Assembly (NCBI GenBank): GCA_002946415.1
Contig: NJPS01000016.1
Location: 62,001 to 126,000, forward strand
Source: Rutstroemia sp. NJR-2017a BVV2
Lineage: Eukaryota; Ascomycota; Leotiomycetes; Helotiales; Rutstroemiaceae
Direction of reading: 5' to 3'
DNA length: 64,000 nucleotides
Numbering within the stretch: the stretch's first letter is position 1; every line of letters starts with the position of its first letter. The notes below the pieces were generated by a model. The model had not been told where the DNA came from and did not search any database. It worked only from the letters and a program-made list of their open reading frames with translations. A program made the translations under genes and the position numbers. Below, piece after piece: positions 1 to 13,692 of the stretch.

Positions 1-782
1 CAGCTTCGGCACGATTCTGTAGATGATAATTAGAACGGTGGGAGGAGGTTGATAAAGAAAGAATGGAGAATTATGATAGTTACGATGACGATGACGGAAT
101 ACGAATAGATGAGCAACCAGATCTGATAAGTGAGCGGATGAATGAAATCTGTGGATAGGCTTTTTTAATAGATGACCAAGTCTAGATAAATATCAAAGGC
201 ACTGCATAATCAATCCTACGTTCTTATTGAACCTACCCTCATTCATTCCTTATATCACTGGTGATTGTGCAAACTTTACTTCACAGCTCCTGAATCTCAG
301 CGTGGAATCTACGAGCGAGTAGTATTGACATTATCAAGCACAATACAGTAGTACAATCCACATTAAAATACAGTGCAACGCCAATCCATCCACCGCCTGT
401 GGTATAATAACATGCAGCCTTAATCCCCTCTTCATTTTACCCGTTTCCATTTCAGTTTTTCATTCCCGCCATCCATGCATGTATTCGTGTTCGTTCGTTC
501 GTCTTTCACTTAACCTTACTGCCATGACAAAATAAAGAAGGAAGGAAGGAAAGGAAACTATCTATCCAAGTCGAAGCAAAGCCAGCCAGCCCACTGAAAC
601 TATAACCATAAAACCCAACCAGTCCCCAACCATAGCCATAACCCTATTACCCATAGCGGCACCGATTTTTCATGTACCTCCCTACCGTTCATCCATCCAT
701 GCATCCAACTCATTAATCATACTCATACTCATACTCATATATACACATCTCCCGGCCCCCCTATCCCAACCCTTAACCCGCA
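1..782. other. Intergenic / 3' flank of the flippase gene
   Basis: No open frame here looks like a gene. The part next to the flippase stop is probably its 3' UTR, since that gene runs right to left. A short ACTCAT tandem repeat lies at about 717-740. Nothing else stands out. Confidence 0.5.
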
Positions 783-3700
783 TCAAGACATTGATCTCCG
801 CCCCCACCCCACCCCATGCCCATCAGTCGAATGTCTCTCCCTCGCATCCCTCCTCCCATTACTCTTAAAACTCGCATGCCTCCACGGCGCCTGACTCTGC
901 ACCTCCACCGGACTAACCAGCACACTCCCCAGCCCATCATCATCATGCGCCGTCGCGGCCGCGACCGCAACCGGCGTGCCATCGCCCTCCGACACCACAC
1001 TTCCCTTTCGATTCCGCAGATGCGTTTTCGTGATATTCGCGTCCTGTTCATGTCCGTCCCCGTGCATGACCCTCGGTCTATCTAATAGTTCCAAGATTTC
1101 CCTTTCCCTATCCGTATCCCAGTGTATCTCGCCACTATTTTTCGCCTTCCCCTCTTCCGAGCCCAGCTCCCCATCTCCCTCTCCCTCAACCGCCATCTTC
1201 AACCTCTTCCTCACCCCCGCATCCTTCTGCAACTCCTGCCAGACCTCGATATCCGTGCCCCAAAACGTCTTCCGCACCGAGCTGACCCCCAACTCGAACA
1301 GGAACACTGCTGCCAGAATAATAAGCAGCGTGCACCACCACAGGGCGTTCTGGCCGAAATGGTGGATAAAGCCATCGTGCACGTTGTAGGTGAGTGATTT
1401 GGCCGAGTAGAGCGCGGAGAGGAGGAGATTCCACATGAACCAGCCGCCGACGGAGAGGAAGTAGCCGATTGCTGTTATATATGTTTTGCTGTGCATTTCA
1501 AGGACCCTGGAGATGGGAGTTAGTGGTTGGAATGGAGTAGGAGTGTGATAGGAGTGCTTACATGATTTTTGTGACAATGATGACAACAGCAGCGGTGAAG
1601 CAGAGAGTACCGAGGGAGTAGAGTGTATTATCTTCTGTAAACAGGGCTTCACCAAAAAGACCAAACGAAAGGAAGTAAATCATGACCATCTCCGAAGCTG
1701 CCATGAATGTCCAGCCAAAGTATTTCTTGATGTTGAACCCCTGATCACGTTGGCCATAGGAGTAGAGTTCCGGTACTGCCAGTAGAGTGGTGGCTTCTAG
1801 ATCTTGATCGAAGATACCCAGTAGAATGACACAAAGAGAAGTGAAGAGCGTATTAAAGACAGTGAGAGACGCGGACTCGAAAAGCGAAGTGCCACTGTAG
1901 CCGTTCCACTTCTGATACATAGCCTGAATCATGAAGAAGAGAAATTCTTTCCAGAAGGTTCCTAGAATGTATTTGCCCGTACGAACATAATTCCAGTGAC
2001 CATGGACGAAGAGCAGCCTTTGTAAGAATCTGAATTGCGCAATGGAATAATCAGAGATACGAGCTGCCTGAAGGCCCTCCTTTCCGCTGATGCCTATTCC
2101 CACGTGCGCTTCCTGAATCATGGCAATGTCGTTTGCACCGTCTCCAATAGCCAGAGTGATAGATTTGTTGACCTTGGTTCGGATCTTCTTCACCAAAGAT
2201 GCTTTTTGACTTGGACTTGCCCTACAACAAATGACTGAGTCTGCTTGGACAACCAAATCGAAGAATAGGAGGGAAAGCGTTTGGTTTGCGTCAATATCGG
2301 CAAGTGTCTGTCCATCAACAACGATGACAGAATGTGCAATACTCCCATTACCAATATCAAGAAGAGTAGTAGCCATGCGCTGCTCGACCTCTCCCGTTGT
2401 TCGGTCCAGAATGACAACCTCAGAGTAGTTCTTGCAAATCCTAGCAGAATGTGCAATATTGATAGCCGTTTCTCGCTTGTCGCCAGTAAGCATCCAAATC
2501 TTGATGTTAGCTCTTCTCAACTTATCAACAGTTTCAGGCACTCCTTTCTGGAGTTTATCTTCGATTGCTGTGGCGCCTGCAAGATCAAAGTCTTGTTCGA
2601 TCATCTCTCCTGCATTTTCGATCAACTGCTGGCGGTCCACTAGGCTTGTCGTTGCATCCAGGTAAATTTTCTTCCAGCCGGTGTACTCTTGCTCGCCGAG
2701 GAATCTATACCCAAAAAGCAGCGTTCTAAGACCCTCACCGGCAAAGTCATCTATGTGCTGGAAGCATCGCTCAAAAACAGCAGCGTCATCCAGAACCAGT
2801 GCATCATCAACAAATTCATCAAAACGTTCAGCTTGCATCGAGGAACGCATCTCCGAATTAGCGAACGAAAATCCTCCCATGGAAGCTCGGGGTGATCTAT
2901 AGGCAGCAGCTCCATCAAGACTGGACACTTCGACATCACTTTCGCGATCCCTCAACCAAGAATCCAACTCATCTCTAATGGGCTGCAATCTTGTACTGGT
3001 CATACTGGGTCTCCCAGCATTTATACTTCTGCGATTGCGACTCATGCTTGGCCGAGAAAGAGTGGCACTTGGTCGACTGAAGCTAGCACGCGGACTACTG
3101 TCGCTCATCCTCCGCATGTACTCCTCAACCTCAAGGCTTTTCCTTATACTTGATCGCCGTTGAACCTCGGATACTTTCTGCATGGCTAACGGAGCAAGCT
3201 TCAACCGCGGGAGAATGGATGAGTCTGCACCTTTGCATAAGATACAGATTTTACCATTAGGGAATCGAACAATAATTGACATTCGTTTTCGCTTGCTGGA
3301 AAATTCGATGACATCAAGAACCTCGTATATCTCTGTGACATCCCCGCCTTCGGTTGGTACTTTGAGGGTGATGGAACGGGCAGGTCTGTCAATAACGAGA
3401 TAGCCAAGTTCTTGAGCAGCTCGTACCAGAGCAAGCTCATCCGGAGATGCCGCCTGGAATTCAATGTCCCCACTCTCCTTCACCTCCGGGAGACATGTAT
3501 GGCAGAGGGCGATAGATAGGAGGAAGAACTTGGCCTTTTTGGTGAAGATACTGTGGGGTTTCGATTGCATGAAACGAATCATCTCTTCCGTGCGTAATTC
3601 AGGCTGGATGCGATTCGGCTGCGCTGAAGATCTCCAGAGAGAGCCAGACCGTCTTGGTGGTGTTTCGGTGGTTGGACTAGTTAACGCAGACCAAGCTCCG

Positions 3701-5943
3701 TCACCTGGTTGAGCTGCGGATGTCTTTTTCTTGGAGGAGAAGCGTCTCGCTACTCCTTTGCCTTTATTCTTAGATTTATTTTTCTCCTTGACCGGATGCT
3801 GCTCAATTTGGTCGGCAGCCTCCTTTATTAAGTCAAAGTCATGTAGCCATGCATACCCCGCAACACTGAGCTTTCTAAAGCGCATAACATTATCTGTTAG
3901 GGTGCCAGTCTTGTCAGAGAAGACGTACCCAATCTGTCCTAAATTCTCCAGGATAGTCGATGTGTTAGATGTCATTGGAGTGTTCGAGACTGGGTCGTAC
4001 ATTTCGACGTCGTGCATGAGAAGTAACTGTCCAACCTTGATGATTTCCAAGCTAACATAAAGTGAAAGAGGTATTAGCGTATTGAAAAGAATGATGAAGC
4101 CAACGATAGAGTAGCTGAATTTGAAATGCGAGCCGGCCACAAGATACCAAGAATGGCTCTCCACATTGTCCGACCATACCTGGTAGGCGATGGTGCAGAA
4201 TAGAGCAAGGAGAACGACGAAGATTACAAGTATAATGACGATCTTGTTGACAATCGTTTGCATCTCGGGAGACTTGGCTCGTGGATTTTTGTTGGCGTTC
4301 ATCCTGATCTTACACTCCTCACCGGTATTGATCACCATACCGATAGCGCTAGAAGTGTTTCTCAAAATGCTTCCTCGGAAGACGACCTCGTTAGTTGTAA
4401 GCGGCAGAGTCTCCCCATCAACAGTGACCCTCCCATCGAAGTTGTATAAGTCAAGATTCGGATCTTCCACCACGACGTGAGCACGGCAACCCACCAAATT
4501 GGCTGTAGTAGAGCATTGCTTTGCTAAAGGAACAGGCGGTTGTTTGGTTTTCAAATTGGTCTCGCCGTCCAGTGCCATCGTTTCAATAAAAGCAGTATTA
4601 TTTGGACCATCAGCATGAAGAAGAACAATATCTGCAGGTACTGCATCGTCTCGTCGGAGTTTGATGATGTCGCCTACTTTGATATCTTTCCACTTCAATG
4701 TAGCCCAATGCTTTAGTCCTGCGGAAGTTACTTCGATATCCGCTTCTTCAACAGTTTCGGGAGAATCGATGCCTCGACCTTTCTTGAATTTCTTCGATAA
4801 GCCCTTAGAGCCATCAAGTATTTCCTCGACACCAGCAGGTTTGTATGCGTGCAACACGAGCGTATCATTATTGTTCTCAACTTGGTCTAACTTGTAACGT
4901 CTGAAATCATCGTAACCTTCCTTCGACATACTTATGGTCACAAATACTAGTAGTGGAGCGATTGTGGTGTACGATCCTGTAGGAGAAAGGCCTGGTACCA
5001 TCTGTAAAACGGAGACGAGTAGGAAATATGCATTAGCCAGCTTGGAGAACTGGAAAAGAAGCTGCCGCGGTATGAAGTTCCAGAGAGTATAACGACTAGA
5101 CCGAATGGTGTTAGGGACATATTCCGTACCAGTCCTCTCGTCAATCAAGGCATCTTTGCGACCAGCATCAAGATCGATATGACGACCGTCCTTGGAAGGT
5201 GGTATTGGGTATTGGCGGAGAAGATCTTTCAGGATCTTCTCACTGTAGAACCATTGGGCTTTCGTCTTAATATTCTTAACAATTCCTTCCTCTCCTTTGA
5301 CTCTTCTCGCCCAAACATCATAATTCGGTAGATCTCTCGTACCAAATGGTTTCTTGTCTTTATACATGGATGTCTTGCCTAGCGCCTCTGTCGGAAGAAC
5401 TTGTTCCATCGTATGTCCCCCATAGTCGTCTGGTACTGGCGATACAACAACAGAACTTGTTGACTTCTTCCCTGTCCCATGTTCCACAGTATTCGATCCA
5501 GCAGCGGCACCACCTTCTCGCGACGGACCCGCTTCCGTAAGTTCGATTGGAGATTGTACCGACTCATTATTAAGGCCTCGTGCAAACAACGTCCTCCTCA
5601 ATGAATAACCTCTGTCTCTTGTTCTAGGCGATGCGGCAGTCTTGGGAGAAATGCCGGTGTATTTCTTCTGCCCATGCGCAGATGCAGCGGGCCTGCTTTG
5701 CTCAACTGATGGTTCCCTCGGGGCTATCCTCGTATCGATACTCAAATTCGGGGTTCCAGGTCTTTGTCCTGGGAACGAAGGAGCGTTTTCGCGATCGATA
5801 TCTACAGAAAAACGGACTTTGGGACCTGGCATAGTTGTGGGGCCATCCATCGCTATCGTAGATTGCGGGGGACTCGTTAACGGCGAGATTGCTTCATCGC
5901 TGGTCGACGTTCCTCTTCCTTCCTCGCTCATGTCGCCTGCCAT
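783..5943 (-). CDS. DNF3: P4-type ATPase, Dnf3-like phospholipid flippase
   Basis: Aminophospholipid flippases move phospholipids from the outer to the cytosolic leaflet of Golgi, endosome or plasma membranes, usually with a Cdc50-family partner. Two exons are seen, 5943-1562 and 1506-783, joined within an ATG codon across a 55-nt intron (donor GTAAGC, acceptor CCAG). They give about 1701 residues, close to yeast Dnf3. The phosphorylation motif DKTGTLTDN, the actuator motif DGET (in ALDGETNLK), the hinge motif GDGANDIAM and the PLSL motif of membrane segment 4 are all present, which marks a P4 rather than a cation P-type pump. The second exon encodes the last membrane segments (VGGWFMWNLLLSALYS and the segment around ALWWCTLLIILAAVFLFEL) and a long hydrophilic tail. 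The long N-terminal region and a Ser/Arg-rich insertion in the nucleotide domain fit Dnf3 better than Dnf1/2 or Drs2, but that subtype is inferred. The ATG was chosen because it opens the frame and is followed by MAGDMSEEGRG. Confidence 0.93.
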
Positions 5944-7436
5944 GTTGCAGTGAATTGACTAATCGACTCCTCTCATCAGATAGAAGAGAATTTCCCAGCT
6001 AAACAGTGATCGGTCGGGGCTATACCCAGCCCAGCCACCGGTGACCTTCCGCCAGTTTGGTACGACTTTGGGAAAAGTTAAATATATAACGATAGTGATG
6101 TTGTAGAACAATTAGAAGATGTTGAGGAGTCCGACATAAGTGAGTGAGCCGGCGAATCGTTTGGATAGTAGGGAGTGATTATTATCGATACTGTTATCGA
6201 TACCAATGAGTTGAACGTCGTGTTCTCCAGTGGTCGAGGTAGTTTTACCGTTAGTTCATTGTTCTTCTCGTATCGAAGGTCGAAGGTCGAAGTGGTCAGT
6301 GGGTCCGGAGTGCTGGAGACCAGATGGCCGGCCCTTTCGTCATTTTACCAGGCTTAAGGCCCAAAATGTATGTAAACCCTGCAGGCTGTGGAGGTTCAGA
6401 CCAGCCCTAGAAGCACCGTTATTTGTTGAGATTACTTGCAGCAGCATCTCACCCATAGCCAAAGAGTGATACATACAAAGTACAGTACAAAGGCCAGGAG
6501 GTCAGCAGGCAAGGAGGAAGGGGCCGTTTTTAGATCCTTTGTTCCTTCAATCGCGTGAATGTCCATAGCACAACATCTGTGCGACTCTACAAAATCTGCC
6601 TTGACATCCTCTCGACTCAAAAGGCCTTACACAACAGAGCAGAGAAACAGCGAAACACTGTATTTCTGTTTTGGTGTTAGATTTTACATACTATGCTGCT
6701 GGTCACATCACGTTAACCAGCATGAAGGAGACTTTGAATGAATTATTTTCTGCATGTATACAAACACACGTTTAGGCTTCAAAACCGAACAATTTTACAA
6801 AATAGATTCCACTATTAAGCCCACCATGATTCATCAATCCATTGCTTGCTCGTGCGCCAGCCAGCAAAACCAAGCAAAATTTGACCCTCAAACCCCCCTA
6901 CCAGTTATTTCCACACACATGCTTTACTTCCAACTGTCCACCACCCATTTGTATCTTCAATCCAACTAACAAGATCTCTTTGGAGACAATAACAACAGGA
7001 AGAAGATGAAGCCGCTTAAGCAGACATCCAGATTCGAGATAGAACGCGCAAGAGCAAAGATAGGAATGAGAAAACGATCGCTGTACCAGACAAGCATGAT
7101 AGAATTTGGTAAGTCGTCATGCAAAGTCGTGGCATAAAAATGAAAAGTGGCAACAAGTAGAGAAACGAGACAACACCACAGAGCAATCAAGCCAGGTAAA
7201 GCTCATGAGAGGAATTGACATGAACAATCAAACCAAGAATTGACCATATACACCTCCCCTTTCCCAAGCAACTAAAATCAACCAACGCCGCCCATATTTC
7301 CCCTCCAAAGAACCTCCAAGCAAAAGAGGATTCCCACACATTTGTAGTTAACTTTGACAAATGCGTTAGCAAAATCGCTCGAGCCCCAACGCCCAGCAAA
7401 TATTTAAGATTCACAACTTCGTACAAGATCTGGCTT
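5944..7436. other. Intergenic: flippase promoter and homeobox 3' UTR
   Basis: This is the spacer between two tandem minus-strand genes. The left part should contain the flippase promoter and 5' UTR, and the right part the 3' UTR of the homeobox gene. No convincing coding segment or RNA gene is visible. Confidence 0.5.
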
Positions 7437-9331
7437 TCATTGCGGAATGTGTTCTGGTGAAAGGCTATCGTGGTCGACAGGGAATTGAACGAGATTATTC
7501 ATATCCATATCCGCCGCAGATTGCTCGCCGAAAGCTGGAGAGTGAGGGTGCATGGGGATGTTGAGGGTGTGCTTCGAGTACATCTCATTGAGTCCGGTGC
7601 CGTCATCAGACATGTTGGAGTGGTGATCATGCGACATGCTGTAAACATCTGCAGAGGCGCTTCGATGCATCATTGATAGAGGCGGAGATTGATCAACGAT
7701 TGCTGGATCACCGTGGCTCATAAATGACAAAGGTGAGACGGATGGAGGAATCATAGAAGAAGGATCAGGAGACAAGAATGGCATCGAATACGAGGTGTAG
7801 TTCGAAGCTGGCATTGATGCCGAAGTTGGCATGGGTCCTGTCATAGGTCCGTTCTCAGATGCATGGGGAAAGAAACCCGGGCTTGCATAATCCGAAGGTG
7901 AGGTGGTCGTCGCAGCGGACATAGGATATTGTCGGAAATCCATTCCATAGCCAGACGAGGTATCAATTCTCAGATTCGGGCCCAGAGGACCGAGGCTGTT
8001 TGGTTGTTGTGGAATAGGAGCAAATATATTCGGATTTGAATGTTGCTGATGTTGAGATTCACCGGGGTGTTGAATGAGGAATGATGGCATGGGGTTATTG
8101 AACATTGAGAAGTCTACAGCCATTGGAACAGATCGACTTCTTTGACGCTTGTGGCCCGGTCCGCGCGCACCTGGATGAACACCAATGCCCCATTGAGATT
8201 CTTGGAACATGCCGACGTGCGCCTGCGCATTATAGTTTGGTTGAGAGGCAGGACGGTGGCCAGTAGGCGAGACAGGTGCCGATACAGACAATGGCTGTTG
8301 ATGCGTGAATGGGTTGTCACGAGTAATGAACGACTCCAGCGATACCAACTTAGCCAATTGACCACTGAGAACCTTAGGATGACCGCCAAGATGGTGAACC
8401 ATGACTTGGGATGCCTGCTGATCTTCTGTGAAGTCACCACATTGATAGAAACCTCCTGAGCCAGAAGAATCCATGAAGAAGTTGGGCGCACGGATGAGCT
8501 CAACAACCAATCCACCGGGTCTTGATTCGTTATCTCCATTTTCCAGGTAGATATTCTTGATAGAAGAGAATGAGTATTCAATCTTGTAGCCTGCTTGGTC
8601 GTTGTTGATGTAGTAGGTCATGGTGGACTTATCAGGTGAGTAGAAGATGATCAAATCCATTGCATTTTGACCGATGCGTCTCCAGGAACCAATGCTCAAC
8701 GAACGGCAAGAGAGATGATGGATAACTACCTTAAGTTAGTACTTCATCGGATAGAACTCAAGGTGCAGAACAATAACTTACCAACTTTTCCTTGAGGACC
8801 GTGGTCTCCGCCCATAAGCATGTTCCCGCTACCATATGGCATGAGTCCTCCTCGTCCGAGGAAGTTACCACCCAAAGACTTTCCTGATTCCATTTCTTGA
8901 ATCGCAAGATATTGTCGCATGGCCTCTGGAATCTCACAGCTTTCTCCGGTCTCGATACTCTTCTTTGCCATAAGCTTTATCTTCGCACGTCTGCATGCAT
9001 TGTTAGAATGTGCCATTCGTCAGCGATCTGGAAATGAAACTGACCTGTTTTGGAACCAGATTTGCACCGAACGTTCTGTCATGTTGATGTCCTCGGCGAT
9101 TCTCTCTCTGACTGTAGCTGTAGGAGTTGGGTTCTTGTTGAATTCCATTTCCAAAGTAACCAATTGATCTTGAGTCGCCCTCTGTCTCTTTTGGTTCTTT
9201 TGCTGCTGGGTCAAGGTGCTCTTGCGCGGGGGTCTTCGAGAAGCGGAGTTGCTGCTGGCCGAGTTTGACGCGGTGGGTGAGGGAGTCGACATCATCTTGA
9301 TCGCCGCATCTTCTTGAGACATATCCGACAT
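7437..9331 (-). CDS. Homeobox transcription factor with HOY1/TRF2-type domain
   Basis: This is a DNA-binding regulator of the fungal HOY1/Phx1 type. Exons 9331-9045, 8990-8782 and 8725-7437 join in frame to 594 residues. The homeodomain spans about residues 45-104 and carries the helix-3 signature WFQNRRAK. The first intron (donor GTCAGT, acceptor GCAG) splits the codon of the first Arg in that signature. After a linker, exon 3 opens with [17 protein letters not shown] and continues into a region with [14 protein letters not shown], which I recognise as the PH-like domain found beside the homeobox in Yarrowia Hoy1 and relatives. The C-terminal half is Pro/Ser/Met/Gln-rich low complexity, as in activation domains. 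Related fungal homeobox genes affect hyphal form and conidiation; which orthologue this is was not tested. The start was placed at the first ATG ([10 protein letters not shown]), since the frame upstream begins only with TTG. A very long gene-poor region upstream suggests extended regulatory DNA. Confidence 0.9.
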
Positions 9332-12300
9332 GTTGAAGGTCTGGTAGACCGTAGCCAATTATTCTTATTTGTTATTGGTAAATATTGCTAGTTTCTGTGA
9401 TAATATGACAAGCGATTGTATTTTGTTGCACAGCAGGTCTTAAATGATTGTTGGATGGTGGTGATATGGTTCGTATTCACAACGGTCTGGTGTCGGGTAT
9501 GTGAAAAAGTTGAGGAGGCTTGGATGAATCAAAATTGGAGCGACGATGATTATGTCGTTCAAAAAAGAGGTAAATGCTTCGCTGAATCTTGCAGGAAAAT
9601 AGAAGGGTATAGATCTGTGTATGAGAATCTCGAAAGAATCCGTCAATGCAGCGTCGAGTTGGGTTGGCAAGAAGGAGCGTGAAGTCAAGGTGACTTTTGG
9701 ATGGGATTGTAAGGACTGAATTGATCGATGTTAATCCGAAGGAGTGTGTAAAGTTGTAGTCGTTGATTTGACTTTGTGAATTGTGAATGCTTGAGCCGAA
9801 GGAGTGTACTGGACCCGAAGAATCCGATTAAAAAGAAAGAAGAGAGCGAAGAGGAGGAGAAAAAGGTGGCAAGGGGATGGAGAAACAACGTTGTCGAAGT
9901 TCAGAAGAAGTTCCACGATGTGGAAGGGGGAAAGCGAAAAAAAGGCGAAAGGCGACGGAAGAGAGTTAAGGTACCTTTTGGTAGTACGGGCTACGCTACG
10001 GGTTGCAGTGCGGTAGAGCGAGTGGGCTGGGCGAGTGGGAGTGGGAGGAGTGGGTGTGGGCGAGCGAAAGAGGGTGGGTGGAGTGAAGAGTGAATGAGAA
10101 CGGGGGTGTGGCGCGAATAATGGGATTTAGTGCGTTTCTATTAGTGGCCAGCCAGCTAGCACGCTTGCTGTGCTGGAGACTGGAGCGAGCGACGGACCAA
10201 CCAGTGGACTCGCACGCGGTAGGGGGGAGAGGGGGAGAGGAAAACCTTGGCCTGTTGCTCATGCCATCCCAGTGAATTCATCCACAATCGACATATTTTC
10301 TTGTTGTGCTGCACGCCGACCTATGTGGGCTGCATATCAGATCGCTAGGTCGGTGAGTTTGGGGTTGGTTTTACGCGTTTGCACATATACAGTACATATA
10401 TATCCACTGCACCAGCACTTCTGCGTGGAATGGGCAGTATGGGAAGCCCGGGAGAAGGAAAGGTCTTTGCAAAAATAGCATCATATTGATTACAATTCAC
10501 TCCCTCGTACTTTTCTGGCCCTATGGATATTTCGCCGGCGGGTAAGGGCAAATGGTAAGCTTGGAATTCACTGTGGCGCGGATTCTCTTCAACGAGCACC
10601 ATGACAGTCACTCACCGATTTCTACTTACTCCTCCATCTCCATCTCCATCTCCATCACCACCATCACTCATCATCACCACACCCATCTCATACGGCGCAC
10701 TGTGCAGTAGGTGCTGGTGCTAGACGTGATAGAATCTGGTAGGTACAGCGTGAAAGCTCCTACGCGAATTCAAGCCCCCAACATGCAACTCCGCCTGTGC
10801 ATACGCCCCGGCTAGTCCCTCAAACAGTTAGTGAATCCAACAGCCCACAACCCATGGGTGATCTCGAAGGGCAAAGACCCGAAAAGGGGGAGAAGATCCA
10901 TGATGGTGGTTTTTTCTTCCAGGGCCATATCAAGAACCTGTTCAACGCACCACGACGCCCACGCACCCGTTCGAAAACCAATCGTGTGCTGGCTCTCACC
11001 ACCCCGGTCTGTTCCGCTTCCTTCCCAAGCATGGGTGCACCCCTGAAATGCGTTGCAGATTCCGGACCTTTCAGGATAAAAGACAATCCCGGTTGGCGGC
11101 AGGCAGTCAGTTCAACCGCCGCGTTTTTCGAGTCTTGGGCAGATACGGTACGGAAAGACGCGTGAGTGCCTCAGTGCTGCTGCTGCTGCTTCTGTGCAGT
11201 GTGCAGTGTGCAGTGTGTATGAACTGTTATGGTCAAGTCGCACAACGCCCTTACCACCCTTTTCTCTTCGAGGGTTTATCGCCCGCCTCCATCCGGACAC
11301 AAGATTTATACCAGCTCGCGTTCTTTTCGTGCCAATAATGATATATGCTTTCTTTAATGCACGTTAACGTGCTTGATCACTTGCAAAGTATAACAGTGAA
11401 TGCAATCGACCGAGCGAGTCATGGCATGATATGCAGCTGCACAGTATGCCAGTATGACGCCGTGCTCTGTATGTAAGCATTCTTTTTTCTTGCGCGATGT
11501 GACGATATTGAGGGTATACAAAAGCTTGCTAGGAAAAGAAAGCGATGCTAAATGTTCGAACCACTTCTGCTCACGAGATAGTGCAATCTTCACAGTTCGC
11601 AGTCATCTCGTACTCTAGTCCAAGACATTATTGCCGATTCTTCCTACAATTGAAACTCCTCCGTCCACCAGAACTGCATCATGAGTCTCCACCACAAAAT
11701 CCTGCCTGGGTATGGATGTTCTGTATCGAGCGACCATTTACCGCTCAGTAAAGCCAATGACAAGCGCGAATGCCGAAGGGCCCAAGGAAGATGGGACGAC
11801 GTTCTGATTCGATGCCATCACACGCCATAATCGGGTATCAAACGAGAATAAATCTTTTTGCCTACAAGCTTAACTGGTTCGCGTTCTTCCAACGAACAAA
11901 ACACACACCAGCCATCGAACAGTGAAGAGCTGTTCTAACTTGCAACTTGCACTCACGAGCCGTCCCTAGCTAGCATCACTTATACTTTGTACCGGTTATC
12001 AAAAGGGTAAAGCATAATACTGCAAGTTGCGACTGTGTACCTGCATCAGCTGGCTCGGCGAGCTTGTGTGGTTCGTCAGTTTAGTGGTGTTATGCAGGAT
12101 ACACAGCTACCTAACCTGGTTAGTACGATGATGTCTAGTCAGGAATGCAGCCGAGTTGAGAGAAGAAGGAGGGAGTGGCTTTAGAAAACTTTTATAATAA
12201 TACACGGCCGTAGGAATCTCACCGTTTTCCCCCATCATCCTATCTATCATCAATCAGTCTAGCCTTTCGCTTTCGCCTTTCTCACGCTTTTTATGTGTAG

Positions 12301-12984
12301 CTTTCGTACGAGTGTGTAGAGAAACTCGTATTGTTGTACATGTTAGGGTTACATTCACTGTATCTCATCGATCCAAAGACTCGGAATATTATCATCTTGT
12401 GCCCCTGATGATGAGGTAATATAGAGACTATTGCGAGAAGGAATCCCTCCAGGAGAGTAAGAATCATCCGCAGCGACCCTTTCGCCGCTGTCGTATGAAA
12501 CAACAGTTGCGATGCCTCGGGTGGTGGATGCTCCACGAAAGTTTCTGAAAGCCAGCCGGACTGACGCTAACCCTGATTACAAAATGCGTACTAGACCTTC
12601 ACCCCCACCAAGAGGCTGCATAAAGGGGTAGGCAGACCTTAGCCTATTCTACGCTCGGAACAATGGCCAAATACGTCAAGACACATCAGCAGAAGGAATG
12701 GAAATAACGGCTCACGTGGTCTATCCCATCCAAGGGTTTACTTTAGTACTTGAGTATCCATCAAGACTCAAGAGCACCACCTGGGCAGATCTTCGTTGCA
12801 ATTGTCCCTAAGCCCAATGCGACTGTCACGTTTGACAAGAAGTCGCGAGTTGTCGCACCGGACGAAGATCAGGAAGATCGCTGACCAGAAGAACCCTACA
12901 GAAGACAGGAGATAAAAATGCCGCTGGGAGCATCCTGGTGCGCACGGCTACTTTGATGGCTCGGCTTTCAAACCTCAGATTTTC
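9332..12984. other. Long gene-poor region upstream of the homeobox gene
   Basis: About 3.6 kb shows no ATG-initiated frame with a recognisable protein. It contains a CCATCT/CAC simple repeat at about 10628-10680 and short CTG/GTGCAGT runs near 11176-11218. It probably holds the promoter and a long 5' leader of the homeobox gene. Small genes hidden by introns cannot be excluded. Confidence 0.45.
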
Positions 12985-13692
12985 TTATGCAAGACAGGCC
13001 GGTGGCTTGCTTGCTATGCCATGTTTGGGGCATTCAAACTTCCCAAGAAGGTCAAATATGCTTCCGACAATCAAAAGCAGCACTTGCTGTAGCACAAATT
13101 CTATTTCATCGTCCGTCCCATCCTCACTGATTAACGGCGGAATCAAAAAGTCACCAAACCTGTGCCGTGTGTTAGGTGGTATTTGGATGGACCCCACGGA
13201 ACTACCTGCTGACTTGCCATCTAAAAATAACTGCACAAGTCACTTATCACTAAGTTAGTATATTAATTATGTCATACCTGACAATTCTGTCCCTGACTGG
13301 TGCATAACGCCGCTACTGGCACGAATCTGGGATACCCTTTCCCATGCAAGCAAGTTCAGACGATTGCCATGGCATGCTTGTCCTTGTCAGTAGCACCGCT
13401 TGTATTTCCCAATGGAGATTTTGAGACTGACCCTCCCCACAAGATCGACTGCCTCCACTGAATTGTCAAACTGGAGTCGTATGAAGAAACCGATGTATAT
13501 TGAGGCTCAGCGGTCAGAACAATAACGTCGCAATGCAGAAACCTCGCTTTGACTGGCTTCGATATAGTAGACAAAGCAAGACGAACTTGTCGTTTTGGAT
13601 ATATACTTTTGTTGCGAAACACTTAAGCCAGATAGTGCCAAGTGTTCTGGACTGCGGAAGAAGCTTCTCCATAGAAGAAGCTTGTTATTCAT
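12985..13692 (-). CDS. Candidate multi-exon gene, unknown function
   Basis: I do not recognise this protein. Three coding-like segments can be joined. The last one (about 13211-12985, QLFLDGKSAG... to a TAA) is preceded by a textbook intron with donor GTATGA, a TACTAAC-like branch site and acceptor GTGCAG. The middle segment (GYPRFVPVAALCTS) connects upstream across a possible 60-nt intron that removes an in-frame TGA and joins to ...SKSPLGNTSG. The first segment could begin at the ATG near 13692 (MNNKLLLW) or further upstream. Reading without the upstream intron gives a stop, so the alternative is a recently broken gene. The exact 5' structure is unresolved and cDNA would settle it. Confidence 0.35.
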
